A stretch of 64,000 nt of DNA from Lepus europaeus. Its lineage: Eukaryota > Chordata > Mammalia > Lagomorpha > Leporidae. The notes beneath the pieces were generated by a model, which did not search any database, was not told the DNA's origin, and saw nothing but the letters and a program-made list of their open reading frames with translations. Below, piece after piece: positions 1 to 10,678 of the stretch. Where the stretch lies: the NCBI RefSeq assembly GCF_033115175.1, contig NC_084838.1:91787968-91851967 (forward strand), given 5' to 3'. A program made the position numbers and the translations under genes. The number at the start of each line of letters is the position of its first letter. Position 1 is the first letter of the stretch.

Positions 1-231
1 CGTACAGCATGGTGCCTTTTCAGACTGGCTTCTTGCTCTCAGTGATACACATTTAAGGTTCTTCCATGTTTTTTCATGGCTTGATAGCTTATTTTTTAGT
101 GTTGAATGATATTCCATTGTCCAGATCAGCCGATTTATTTATACACTCCTCTCTGGAGGACACAGTGGTTGCCAAGCTGTCTTCCAAAGTAGCTGCAGCA
201 TGTTGCACGCCCACCAGCAGTGAATAAGTTG
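1..231 (-). mobile_element. Antisense L1 3'-end relic
   Basis: Phrases such as GAATGATATTCCATTGT and CCCACCAGCAGTG read on + are the reverse complement of the 3' end of old mammalian L1 (L1M-type) elements. The copy is diverged and non-coding, and it continues off the left edge of the window. Confidence 0.7.
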
Positions 232-787
232 TTTTTAAAGATTGATTTATTTATTTGAAAGTCAGAGTTACGGACCCAGCGTTGTATTATAGCAAGTAAA
301 GCTGCCACCTGCAACTCCAGTATCCCATGTGGGCACCAGTTCAAGTCCCAGCTGCTCCACTTCCCATCCAACTCCCTGCTAACGTAGCTGGGAAGGCAGC
401 AGAAGATGGCCCAAGTCCATGGGCCCCTGCACTCACATGGGTGAGAGAAAAAGTTTCTGGCTCCTGGCTTCAACCTGGCCCAGCACCAGCCATTTGGAGA
501 GTAAGATAGCAGATGGACGATCTCTCTCAGTCTCTTCTCTCTTGTAAACTCTGACTTTCAAATAAATAAATAAATCTTTAAAGAGAGAGAGAAAGAATTA
601 CAGAGAGAGGTCTTCCATCCATTGATTCACTCCCCAGATGGTCCATGACAGGGCTGGGCCAGGCCAGAGCCAGGAGCTTCATCTTGGTCTCCCATGTAGG
701 TGGCAGAGATCCAAACACTTTAGCCATCCTAAGTTGCTTTTATCAGGCCATTAGCAGAGACCTGGACCAGAAGTAGAGCACGTAGGA
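232..787 (-). mobile_element. Old CSINE, split by a younger CSINE
   Basis: The tail-side part (232-271, AAAGATTGATTTATTTATTTGAAAGTCAGAGTTAC) and the body (about 590-787, ATTACAGAGAGAGGTCTTCC onward) belong to one minus-strand CSINE. A plus-strand copy at 272-589 interrupts it. The head is missing or badly diverged. Confidence 0.75.
272..589 (+). mobile_element. CSINE nested in an older CSINE
   Basis: This plus-strand copy runs from a diverged head to the tail CTTTCAAATAAATAAATAAATC. GAGTTAC before it and GAATTAC after it look like a degraded target-site duplication within the host CSINE. Confidence 0.75.
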
Positions 788-802
788 AAAATGAACTGGC
801 TG

Positions 803-1155
803 GCTGGCGCCGTGGCACAGTAGGTTAATCCTCTGCCTGCGGCGCCGGCATCCCATATGGGCACCAGTTCTAGTCCAAGCTGCTGTTCTTCCAATCCAGC
901 TCTCTGCTATGGCCTGGGAAAGCAGTAGAAGATGGCCCAGATGCTTGGGCCCCTGCTCCCACGTGGGAGACCCAAAAGAAGCTCCTGGCTCCTGGCTCCT
1001 GGCTTTGTATCGGTGCAGCTCCGGCCATTGTTGCTATTTGGGGAGTAAACCAACGGAAGGAAGACCTTTCTCTCTGTCTCTCCCTCTCACTGTCTAACTC
1101 TACCTCTCAAATAAATAAATAAAATCTTAAAAAAAAAAAAAGAAGAAGAAGAAAA
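803..1155 (+). mobile_element. CSINE, full length
   Basis: The head GGCTGGCGCCGTGGCACAGTAGG, the B-box region, GATGGCCCAG and the tail CAAATAAATAAATAAAATC with a long A/AAG tract are all present. It is inserted in the antisense L1 that resumes after 1155. Confidence 0.85.
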
Positions 1156-2293
1156 GAAAAACAAACTGGCAAATGTATGGGATGCCGGCATCATAGCCAT
1201 CAGCTTTATCTGTTACCCCACAATGCTGGACCCCAGTGAATGAGTTTTTATTGCTCCAGATCCTCACCAGCATTTGGTGGTGTCAGTATGGTGGATTCTG
1301 GCCATTCTGATGTGTGTGTAGTATAGCTCCTTGTCACTTTAATTGTGCTCCCCTGATGACACATGTGGTCGAGCACCTTTTCATCAGCTTATTTGCCATC
1401 TGTGTTTTAGCTTTGTGGAGTCTGTTCAGGTCTTTGCCCTAATATGTCGTCATGTTATTTTAATTTGGTGGGTTTCGGCGTATTTGCAAGGTCAAGCGGC
1501 CAGCAGTGCTAACTCTAGGACATTCATCACTCCCCTAGTAGAAACTCCTTTCTCATTCATGGGCAGTCACCCCCCCATCATGCCACCCCTAGCTGCTGGT
1601 GATTGCTGACCAATTCTGTGTGTCCTTGGACTGCCTGTTAGGGGTGTTTCACTGGAGAGTGCAGCTGGTAACATGTATCAGGACGTTTTATCGCTGAGTC
1701 ATGTTCCATTCTATGGACAGACCACATTTTTAAAATCCATTGATGGATATTTGGGCTTCTGCCTTTTGGATATTGGGAATAATAGTGATATACATATTCA
1801 TCTGTAAGCTTTTCTGTGGACAAACGTTTTCAGTTCTTTTGGGAGTGGAATTGCTGGGTTAACTGCTCTCTCTGCCACACTGGTTCCCACCAGCAGTGCA
1901 CAGGGCCTGCAGTATCTCCACGGCCTCAACAACATGTTGAGAGTCTGCACCTCGTGCGTGTGGAGTGGTAGCATTGTGTGTTTGATTTGCATTTCCCCTA
2001 TCTTCCTTTCTTTTGGATCTTTAAAATGTTCTTCCTCTAGATTTTCTTCAGTTATTTGTTCTTGGTGTTTCTTCTGCCTTAGTCTTTATTCTTAAGGTTT
2101 GATTTCTGCTGTTCTTTCATTTCTTCCATCATGTTATTCTCCTGTTTTGTCAGAGGAGGTGCTCTTGGTCTTTCTTATGCTCCCATCTTCCTGATGTGTT
2201 TGGTTGTCTGTGGGATGTGTCTGCATTCCATATTTTCTCATTGCTTTTATGTTGTGTGTGAGTCCATCTTGGTGTTTTCTGTCGCACATTTTT
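1156..2293 (-). mobile_element. Antisense L1 relic
   Basis: CAGTTCTTTTGGGAGTGGAATTGCTGGG (1830-1858) is the reverse complement of the L1 3' region, and CACCAGCAGTG near 1890 also fits. The segment from 2000 to 2290 is T-rich and less certain. No usable reading frame remains. Confidence 0.65.
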
Positions 2294-2596
2294 TTTTTTT
2301 TTTTTTGACAGGCAGAGTGGACAGTGAGAGAGAGAGACAGAGAGAAAGGTCTTCCTTTTGCCGTTGGTTCACCCTCCAATGGCCGCTGCGGTAGCGCGCT
2401 GCGGCCGGCGCACCGCGCTGTTCCGATGGCAGGAGCCAGGTGCTTATCCTGGTCTCCCATGGGGTGCAGAGCCCAAGCACTTGGGCCATCCTCCACTGCA
2501 CTCCCTGGCCACAGCAGAGAGCTGGCCTGGAAGAGGGGCAACCGGGACAGGATCGGTGCCCCGACCGGGACTAGAACCCGGTGTGCCGGCGCCGTG
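2294..2596 (-). mobile_element. Young CSINE (CSINE2-like), 5'-truncated, with TSD
   Basis: A T run and GACAGGCAGAGTGGACAG open a minus-strand copy that stops at GTGCCGGCGCCGTG, losing roughly the first 45 bases of the element. Flanking repeats TCTGTCGCACATTTTT (2278-2293) and TCTGTTGCACATTTTT (2597-2612) differ at one base. It is nearly identical to the copy at 62867-63205. Confidence 0.92.
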
Positions 2597-3236
2597 TCTG
2601 TTGCACATTTTTAGGTGAAGTTGGGTCTTATGTACCTTGAGAGTTTGGCTGGACGCTGTGTGCAATGTTGCTCTCATTCCTGTTATTCTCAGCTCGTGTT
2701 AAACACACACAGCTTGCTTCTTGCATTTCAGGGCCTTCTCTTTCCCTGCCTCTGTTGCTGCTGTCCACGCCGCTTGTATTTCACTCCCAGCACTTGTTCT
2801 CACTGGGAGCCCATCCTGGTGGTCGGTGGGTTCTCAGAGGAGGCTGCGCTGCTGAGATGGTGCGCTTGGCAGTAGTGGAAGGAGCTATCTGGAGCAGAGC
2901 TTCTAGGGGAAACAGACAGGGTGCCTGTTTCCACACGGGGAAAGCCAGCTTTTTTTTATCGCCTGTGTCCTTTATGCACACCCTTCCCCTGCTACCCTGA
3001 GCACTCCCAACGGCCAGACCCCTGGCGGTGCACCTGGGGGATGTGTGTGCTCCCACGCCTCCCACGCCAGGTGTTGCTTCAGCCCTGCAGGCGGCTCTGC
3101 TGCAGCAGGTGGGCTCTGAGATTTGAAAGGAGGTAGTGAAAATGTCAGCAATTTTTCTTCCCCTTCTTGGTCCTGCTATAATTTTATATTGGGTATTTGT
3201 CTCACAGTTCCACAGAATGACTCAAGGAGAAGGGCA

Positions 3237-3533
3237 CTAAAAAAAGATTTATTTATTTGAAAGGTGAAATTATAGAGAGAGGTCTTCCATCCACTGGTTC
3301 CCTTCCCAGATCCCAGATGGCCGCAACAGCCGGAGCTGCGCTGATCCAAAGCCAGGAGCCTGGAGCTTCTTCTGGGTCAGGGGCCCAAGGACTTGGGCCA
3401 TCTTTTACTGCTTTCCCAGGCCATAGCAGAGAGCTGGATTGGAAGTGGAGCAGCCGGGTCTTGAACTGGTGCCCATGTGGGATGCTGGCACCGCAGGCAG
3501 TGACTTTACCCACTATGCCACAGCACTGGCCCC
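3237..3533 (-). mobile_element. CSINE with 10-bp TSD
   Basis: The copy runs from AAAAAGATTTATTTATTTG to CACAGCACTGGCCCC. GAGAAGGGCA is duplicated exactly at 3227-3236 and 3534-3543. Confidence 0.92.
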
Positions 3534-3967
3534 GAGAAGGGCATTTTAGTATCTTAACATTTTTATTTGGAAGCTAAGATAAGATACTGTGGGGGGATTG
3601 GTGGTATGCTGCTCCCTGGAGGTCTCTGGGCACAACCTGAATTGAGCAGTGGGCTTTTATAAGGCCAAATGCCCTGTATATCAGGATAGAAGGAATGGAA
3701 GGTGCTAGAAGGCACCATCTGGGGTGGGGAGGGAGTAGGGTGATGAGACAGAAATGCTTGTTCTCATCTGAGACATGGCCATTGGGGGGGGAAGCCATGC
3801 AAGTTTGCTTCTGCACTGCGTGTGATGCCTCTTGGCTCTGAGGGATACCTGCAGACATGGGCGGGGGGCAGAGCTGCTGCTGGACACCCCACAGTGGCCT
3901 GGAGTGACTGTGCATCAGTCCCTAGGCTGATTGTTTTTTCTAAGAGTTATATTTATCTATTTATTTT

Positions 3968-4226
3968 TAAAAGATTTATTTCTGCATAGTTACAGAAGGG
4001 GGAGACACAAACACACGTACACACACAGATCTTTGACCTGCTGATTCATGCCCTAAATGCCTGCAACAGCCAGACTGGGCCAGGCTGGAGCCAGGAACTC
4101 CATTTGTCCCGCAAGAATGGCATGGGCCCAAGCACAGAGCCCATCTGCTACATCTGAACCAGGCGCTCCAAAATGGGGTGTAGGCATCCGAAGCAGTGGT
4201 GTGACCCACTGCACCACAACACTTCA
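3968..4226 (-). mobile_element. Diverged CSINE
   Basis: AAAAGATTTATTT, GCCAGACTGGGCCAGGCTGGAGCC and CACTGCACCACAACAC keep the CSINE order, but the body is highly diverged and carries a CACA-rich insertion. The copy ends about 320 bases before the FAM120A terminal exon. Confidence 0.75.
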
Positions 4227-4547
4227 TTCTAGAGTTAGCTTTAAATCTGTTACCAGGAGGGGGCCCACTCAGAAGCCACCACCACAGGTGTGCCACCATG
4301 ATCAATGCCAGTTTGTGGCTTGTTGAGGTTTCCCACATACATGGGGTTTATGCATGCTCAGAAGACCTGTTAATTTGGGGTGCATGTGTTACCCCATTAT
4401 GTCTCATCATCCTATATATATATGGGACACATATAAACTTAAATTGAGCACATAATATCCCACCTACAGTGCTCTGGTATCTGCGGGCACCCTGAGGCCG
4501 CTGCTTGTCCGAAGCCTCCTCCTCACGCCCTGTCTTCTTCCATGCAG

Positions 4548-4859
4548 GGCAGACCTCCGTATGCTGCTTCAGCAGAGGAAGTGGCCAAAGAGCTCAAGTC
4601 GAAATCCGGGGAACCCAAGTCATCTGCTGCCTCTTCAGACGGGTCCCTGGCAGAAAACGGAGTGACCGCCGAGGAGAAGCCCCTGCCCCAGATGAATGGG
4701 AGTGCGGGTGATGCCAGGGCCCCCAGCCGCTCCGAAAGTGCCTTGAACAGTGACTCTAAAACGTGCAATACAAATCCTCGCTTAAATGCACTAAGTACAG
4801 ACAGCGCCTGCCGCAGAGAAGCTGCTCTGGAGGCGGCTGTCTTAAATAAAGAAGAGTAA
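4548..4859 (+). CDS. FAM120A: FAM120A terminal coding exon (C-terminal 103 residues)
   Basis: A pyrimidine-rich tract followed by CATGCAG (ending at 4547) is a good splice acceptor. The frame that follows runs 103 codons to a TAA at 4857-4859, opening with GRPPYAASAEEVAKELKSK and ending EAAVLNKEE. I recognise this as the C-terminus of FAM120A (constitutive coactivator of PPAR-gamma-like protein 1, also OSSA), a large cytoplasmic RNA-binding scaffold linked to Src-family kinase signalling under oxidative stress. The known protein has an N-terminal XPG-like fold and a long disordered C-terminal part. This exon shows no fold: it is rich in Ser, Ala, Glu and Asn, with a Lys/Glu-rich start. All earlier exons lie upstream of the window. 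The reading frame is intact, with no stop or frameshift. Having PHF2 as the next gene supports the call. Confidence 0.95.
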   Translation, partial: GRPPYAASAEEVAKELKSKSGEPKSSAASSDGSLAENGVTAEEKPLPQMNGSAGDARAPSRSESALNSDSKTCNTNPRLNALSTDSACRREAALEAAVLNKEE

Positions 4860-5059
4860 ACTTATTTTTTATAGAGGGTGAAGGATGCTGGAAGGGTAAG
4901 GATTTAGGAATATCTGGAGAGAAAGAGAGCCTGCAGTTACGTACATTTTGTCCTTTCCGTAAGAGAAAAATGAGGACTTTGGAAATTCAGATCCCTCTTT
5001 GATATCAGAGATTTAAACAACACATTTTTAGTTTTAACCAGTTGTGGTCAAAATGCTAC

Positions 5060-5065
5060 AATAAA
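5060..5065 (+). terminator. FAM120A: Possible proximal FAM120A poly(A) signal
   Basis: A canonical AATAAA occurs about 200 bases after the stop codon. Use of this site would give a much shorter 3' UTR. No clear G/U-rich element follows it, and nothing in the sequence shows that it is used. Confidence 0.3.
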
Positions 5066-6407
5066 ACAAAAAAAGAGAGAAAGAAAATGAAGAGCATTTG
5101 ACTCCCGCACTTAAAATGAAGTACACATAAAGTTTAAACTGGTTATGACAAAAGCCTATAGTTGTGTTTCTTGAACTATAAAGAAAACAAATTTTGGCAG
5201 TCTTTAAGTATATATAGCTTAAAATATAATTTTTAGCATTTGGCACCATATGTATGCCATTATATTTGATTTTGCATTACTGTTTCACAATGAAGCTTTG
5301 TTTAAGGCTTTGTTTTTTATGATTATGAAAGAAATAAGGCACAACCACAGTTTTTCTTTCTTAAATTTCATCACTGTTGATGTGGTTCTTTTGTGTTAAA
5401 AAAAAAAAGTGCAACTATCGAAACTGAAAAATTATAGAGTAATATTGCCGTTCTGCTGATTTTAAATACACAGTACATCATACATACTTTATAAGCAAGT
5501 TAAATGGAGGTAAAGTTGAAATCATAGAAGATGCAAATGACCTTTCAAAATCCACACAATGTGTTCTGAAACTTTTGGTGACTAATACCATGCATCTGCG
5601 ATCAGTGAACTATGTGGTTTTGAATCGGATGTAGACGTTAGTACTACTACTTGAGCTAAACTTCTGCATGGTTCATAATTTTTAAAGTGTGTAGTTAATA
5701 TTATGCATGTTATTGTCCTTTCTTCCATTCTTACCAGTATGTGCCCATTTGCAAAACAAAAATGCTAATAATCAGTAATAGTCCTATAAAAGATGTTAAC
5801 TCTGTTTAGTAATTGACTGATCTTGCTCTAACCTTAAAATTTTGTGATTATTGACCTCTGTTGCATTTATTCTAAAACCCCCCAAAATTATCTAGCCGTC
5901 TCAAATATCAACATTACCCTGGTGTATTCACTGCTGTATGCATTATTGTTCTTTGTTGCTGTTTTATGCCTTCATATTAGCAAAATATGAAATTCTGTGA
6001 AAAAAAAAAAACCCTTTGATCTTAAAAAAAAAAATACCCCCCCCCTTCTGTAGCAGGAAACAAATTGCTTGTTCTGAGAACTTTCCCATCAAGAATTTAG
6101 TAGAAGCAGGTATACTTCTATCATTTTGATGTTTTTGTTAATGTTTCCAAACAATGTACTTTGAAATCAGAATCACTTCTTATCGTTTTCATATACTTCT
6201 GATGCTCTTCATCACATTAGTGATCAGAAATGAAGTGTAATTCCCCAACCCCTGCCCGCAAGAGCTAAGTAGGATCTTACTGTAAGTTGAAGGGAGTTCT
6301 GCCCTAACTCATGGATTGTGAAGAATGAACTGCTGTTGGGTTTGATTGACTGTCGATGGACTGTGGTGTGGCGTATTGGAGGCTATTGAATGCAACTTAC
6401 AATGCTT

Positions 6408-6413
6408 AATAAA
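6408..6413 (+). terminator. FAM120A: Main FAM120A poly(A) signal AATAAA
   Basis: AATAAA lies in GCTTAATAAAAATC. Cleavage is expected about 10-25 bases later, near 6425-6435. The GTGGCTCTTCAGTTCCCTTGTG that follows can serve as the downstream G/U-rich element. AT-rich UTR sequence gives way to GC-rich intergenic DNA just after this point. Confidence 0.8.
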
Positions 6414-6689
6414 AATCTTTATTCTTTTAGTATAAAGTATGGCGTGGCTCTTCAGTTCCCTTGTGAGGCGTCATTCAAATCGAGAAGGCTGCTGACAGCC
6501 CACAGCAGACCGGCCAGCCTTTAGAAGAGGTCTGCCCTATCGGAGTGGCCTGGGGGCGTCCACACAGGCAACCACGGGGGCGCTCCCACGGGCTTACACG
6601 GCAGCGTCCCGAGACCAAAGGCATTAAAGAAAAGATAACGCGAATAAAGCTGGCCTAGTAACCGAAGAGTCGGCTGTAAGCCCCGCGTT

Positions 6690-7380
6690 TATACGCGTTT
6701 TTACACCTGGTAGTTACAGCGGCGGCGCGCCCGCCTGGCCCACAGGCGAGGCGGCCTGGCACCGGCGCGGGGCACACGCCCGGCCGCCGCCGCGCGGGAA
6801 ACGGGGAACGGCGGCGGGGGCGGGGCCCGCCCGAGGCGCGCGCACTTCCGGCGGCGGGCGGGGCCCCGCGTGTCCCCGCCCCCGGAGTGCGCGCGGCGGC
6901 GGGCGGCTGCGTGTCGGCCGGGAGGGTCCGTGCGGCCGCGGGAGCGGGGTGAGCGCTGCGTCGGGCGGGAAGGGCTGGCGAGCGGCTCCGCTGCGGAGGG
7001 GCCCCGGAGCCGCCGGCCCGGCTGTCCACACCAGCCCCACGGGCTCGCCTGCTCCCGGCCGCGCAGACCGGAAGCGAATTTACCCGCTCCGTCTTCCGCG
7101 GGGCTTGGCGTTCCGATTCTGGAGGAAATGAAGCCGCGGGTGCCGTGGGAGCGGGACGGCTCCGCCCCACGCGGCCGCCGTGCCGCCGAGGACTGCCCGC
7201 GGGGCCTTCCGCCGTGAAGAGCGCACGCACTGCCTTTTCACGTCCTCCCAGGGGCCAGGCCCACGCCACCTGCCAGCAGCAAAGCGAGCGGACGGCCCTC
7301 TGGGTCGGCGAGGGGACGGCCGCAGGCTCAGCAAGGTGGCGGCGGGGGCGCTCCCGCGGGCTCCCACATCATGTCTAAGT
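6690..7380. promoter_or_regulatory. Orphan CpG island, candidate promoter
   Basis: Dense CpG begins abruptly about 260 bases after the FAM120A poly(A) site and fades near 7380. It contains Sp1-type boxes GGGGGCGGGGC (6816-6826) and CCCCGCCCCC (6874-6883). A perfect ETS/GABP site, ACTTCCGG, is at 6844-6851, and a YY1-like AAGGTGGCGGC is near 7333. A good splice donor (GGG|GTGAGC, junction 6948/6949) lies about 100 bases past the ETS site on +. The combination looks like a housekeeping-type promoter, perhaps for a non-coding RNA. No coding first exon is recognisable on either strand. An enhancer or insulator role is also possible. Confidence 0.55.
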
Positions 7381-7814
7381 GCTGCAGGACTCTGGGTGGC
7401 TACCGCAGGAAGTGTCCTCCCAGCCCCTGCCAGCGGTCCCTCCCCGACTCCTTATGCAAGGGAGGTGCAGGCTGCAGAACCCAGTGGGGTTGGAGGAGCG
7501 AGCAAGGAAGCACGATCCCTCCCCCCATCACCAAAGTGACAGGCCTGAGGACCCACTGTTCCGAGGCTGGTGCTGCCCTGGGTGAGGGGCAAGGCACACA
7601 CACCTGGCCAGTTTCTTCCTTCTTAAAGTCACTTAATTGATTTTTTTTTTCTTGTTTCAAAAGTAGTATGTTTATTGTGCTAGGTTTAAAAAATATAAAA
7701 CAGAACAATCAAGTGATTGCATCCTGGGACACCTGTTGTTAACATTGGGTCTCCTTTTTCTATGCAGTGTATCAATATTTTATTTACTTTTTTTTAAATA
7801 AGTCTTTCTGAGAC

Positions 7815-8148
7815 TTTTTTTTTTTTTTAAGATTTTATTTATTTGAGAGGTAGAGTTACAGACAGTGAGAGGGAGAGAGAGAGAGAAAGGTCTTATGTCC
7901 GTTGGTTCACTCCCCAAATGGCCACAACAGCTGGAGCTGTGCTAATCACAAGCCAGGAGCCAGGAGCTTCCTCCAGGTTTCCTTTGTGGGTGCAGGGGCC
8001 CAAGGACCTGGGCCATCTTCTACTGCTATCCCAGGCTGTATCAGAGAGCTGGATTGGAAGAGCAGCAGCCAGGACTAGAACAGGTGCCCATATAGGATGC
8101 TGGCACCACAGGCAGAGGACCAACCCACTGCACCAGGGCGCTGGTCCC
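7815..8148 (-). mobile_element. CSINE, full length
   Basis: The copy runs from TTTTAAGATTTTATTTATTTGAGAGG to CACCAGGGCGCTGGTCCC, with all internal blocks in order. Confidence 0.88.
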
Positions 8149-9271
8149 AGTATATAGATTTTTTAAACAGGAAATGGTCCTAACATTTTTCCCATTCTGT
8201 GTTCTGCCGCAGCCCTGTGGACTCCATGCTGTGTGGCACCACTGTCCGGTCCCCATCTTTCCCGTCCACAGGCTGGGACATTTCATTCCCTTGCCCTCAG
8301 GAGTGGCTGTGTCCACCTGCCCCCTCCCCCTGGCAGAAAGGTAGCAAGGACTCTGCCTTTGTGGCATTGACACTTGAATGAGGGGGGAAGCATATGTGAG
8401 GGCCAAGAAAAATAATTTCTGGCCAGAAAATATGCAAATAAAATGAGGTGATGAGAGGACCTGGGCCAGAACTAGAACAGTGTTCAGCAGTGGGCAGAAG
8501 GGAGCAGCCTGGGGCGTCCCCAAAAGGCTGAGACAGGACCAGCTCCAAGAGCTCCAGGTGTCCAGCACACGTATAGGTAAGTCTTGTGGTTGTCATTACG
8601 CCTGGTTCCGGAGGTGCTGCAGGTCCAGGAAGGGAGTCTTGATGCCCCCACCCATGTGGCCCTGGATGGCGCAGTGCCCCCATCAGAGCCATGTATCTCC
8701 GTGGGCCCAGCCGGAGCACTGGTCTTTGCCGGTCTGACAGGGAACAGCGGGTTTTCACGTGCGTGACTCTGGTCTCTGAGGCGGACGCGTCCTCTGTTAC
8801 TACACCCTGGTTTCCTCACTTCCTCCTCGACAGGGAACTCGGCCTTTCCCCATCTCTAGTGATCCGCCACACAGGCCTGCGGCACGAATTCGGAGAGATG
8901 ATGCACTCACTGTCCGTTCCTTAAGCCAGGTCCTTGTCTGCGGGGACAAGGGGCCAGTGGCTGCAGAGTCGCGAAGGCCCTCCTGAGGGAGGGAGGACGA
9001 CCTTGGGGAGCTGTCTTTGCCATCCATTTAATACCCCCTTCGCTGCACCTGGGAAAGCCCCTTGCCTCCCAGCTCTTCACTTGGTGGGGAGGACCTCCTT
9101 GCCCTGAGCCTGCCACCAGCGTCCCCCTCCCCTGCCCTGCGTCCTCCCCGCTGGTCCCCAGGCTGTCTGCTCAGTGCGCACATGCCCCAAGGAGCCACAG
9201 CAGGTGTTCCGTAGCATGGGGCGAGCTAGGTGACCCCAGGCCCGAGGCAAGCCTTTCATTCAGTTATTTCA

Positions 9272-9620
9272 CCCCATGCTGTGGACTGTGTCCCCCCAGA
9301 TTTGTAAGATGAAACCACAGCCCAGGGCCCCTGCCTCACTATGTGAACTTACTTGGAAATGGGGCCTTTGCAGATGCACTTATCGGACCAGGTCGTATTG
9401 GAGCAGGGTGGGCCCTGCTCCTATGGGACTGTTTCTGTGAAGAGGGGCTGTCTGGGCAGAGGGTGACACACACAGGAAGCGTGCTGAAGGCAGACTGGAG
9501 CCCCTAGAGGCTGGAGGGGCTGGCATAGATCTTTCCCAAGCATCCTTGGAGGGGCCGGGTCCTGCCAGCACCCTCATCTCTGACTTCTGGCTCCAGAACT
9601 TGAAGTGCTAAATGTCCAAG
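9272..9620 (+). mobile_element. MaLR-type (MLT1-like) LTR relic
   Basis: GGACTGTGTCCCCCCAGATT, ACTTACTTGGAAATGGGGCC with TTTGCAGATG, AGGGTGGGCC and CTTCTGGCTCCAGAACTT occur in the order of mammalian MaLR solo LTRs as I remember them. These are non-autonomous endogenous retroviral relics; no internal region or gene is present. The exact subfamily is uncertain. Confidence 0.6.
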
Positions 9621-9750
9621 GCACCTGTCTGTGGTCCTTGGTCCCCTAGCCCTGGACGCTTGCACACCCCTAATGCCACTGTCCATCACCTTTCCTGTCC
9701 CACAGCAGGTGTGTGTTGGCTCAAGCCATACACATTTTTTTTCCTATTTT

Positions 9751-9908
9751 TTTTTTTCTTTTTTTTGACAGAGTTAGTGAGAGAGAGAGAGAGAGAGAGA
9801 GAGACAGAAAAGTCTTCCTTTATCCATTGGTTCACCCCCCAAGTGGTCGCCACGGCCGGCACCCCACCAATCTGAAGCCTGGAGCCAGGTGCTTCCTCCT
9901 GGTCTCCC
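9751..9908 (-). mobile_element. CSINE, 5'-truncated
   Basis: A T-rich tract, GACAGAGTTAGTGAGAGAGA and a GA dinucleotide run lead into the CSINE body. The body stops at CTGGTCTCCCAGAACTGG, so only the 3' half of the element was inserted or kept. Confidence 0.8.
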
Positions 9909-10678
9909 AGAACTGGACATGGCCTGGGCCACCAGAACACAGAAAGTCCTGTCGGGAATGAAGCTGCCTCCCCAGTGGGCGGAGGTGGGACTTGAGGCTG
10001 AGGGGGTTGACCCAGTGACCAGGCTGGGCCCTGCACAAGCACCCCCCAACCCCTGCACCCAGAAGGAAAGCCTTCCTGTTTCCCCCACAGAGGAGGATGT
10101 CAGTCTGTGCCTGCAGGTCACCCCAGGAGGGCGTGGGGGCGCTGTGCTGTGTGCTGCTCAGGAGATGGCCCTGAGAACGCATCCTGTGTGAAAATGCACA
10201 AGAAAGACAACCCGAAGTAAGATGGCAGCTGCAGCAGGAGCAGGTCCCACCAGGAGCCACGCTGGGGAATGAGGAGCTCACCTAGGGCAGGGCAAGGCGG
10301 GCATCATAGACGCCTCCACCCCTTGGAGGTGGGAATTACCCAGAAGAGCGCCAGGCACCAGGGAAAGCCCGGCAGGCAGCAGCAGCCCAGATAAGAGCAC
10401 ATCACACCGTGCCTGCCCCTGACGCTGATGCCTGCCCATCCCTGCAGACAGCTGAGCCCAGCGTGGGCCGGGGGGACGGTCGCCCCAGCTGCCCAGCAGT
10501 GCTCCAGTCGGCCAGTGCTGGAGTTTTATGAACAACATCCTCTTGGGTAGCAAACAGTGAGGTCAGCTGGCTGAGGGGCGCTGCTTGTCTACAGACCCCC
10601 TGCATACAGACGTGCCAGGGCCATCCTGCAGACGGCAACAAGAATGTGTCATGTGTCTCTGTAAAGATTGATTTTATT

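Larger units (their letters stand above)
1..4547 (+). other. FAM120A: Last intron of FAM120A (3' part)
   Basis: Everything upstream of the acceptor at 4547 belongs to the final intron, whose donor is outside the window. Most of it is antisense L1 relic and CSINE, listed separately. Positions 2613-3226 and 3544-3960 look unique, and I see no conserved exon in them. Confidence 0.85.
4860..6430 (+). other. FAM120A: FAM120A 3' untranslated region
   Basis: About 1.57 kb of AT-rich sequence follows the FAM120A stop codon and contains no CSINE or recognisable L1. In a window where repeats are otherwise dense, that absence is typical of a constrained 3' UTR. It holds homopolymer runs (A12 and A11 near 6000-6035, then a C run near 6040). 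It ends at a canonical poly(A) signal at 6408, followed by a T/G-rich stretch. The exact cleavage position is inferred. Confidence 0.85.

Noticed and set aside
6643..6648. Second AATAAA downstream of FAM120A
   Set aside because: It lies about 235 bases past the main signal, in GC-rich intergenic DNA next to the CpG island. Nothing suggests that the UTR continues there.
6655..7269. 204-codon frame on the minus strand in the orphan CpG island
   Set aside because: Composition is Ala/Pro/Arg-rich with no similarity I recognise, and competing frames exist on the other strand. The island is better read as regulatory DNA.
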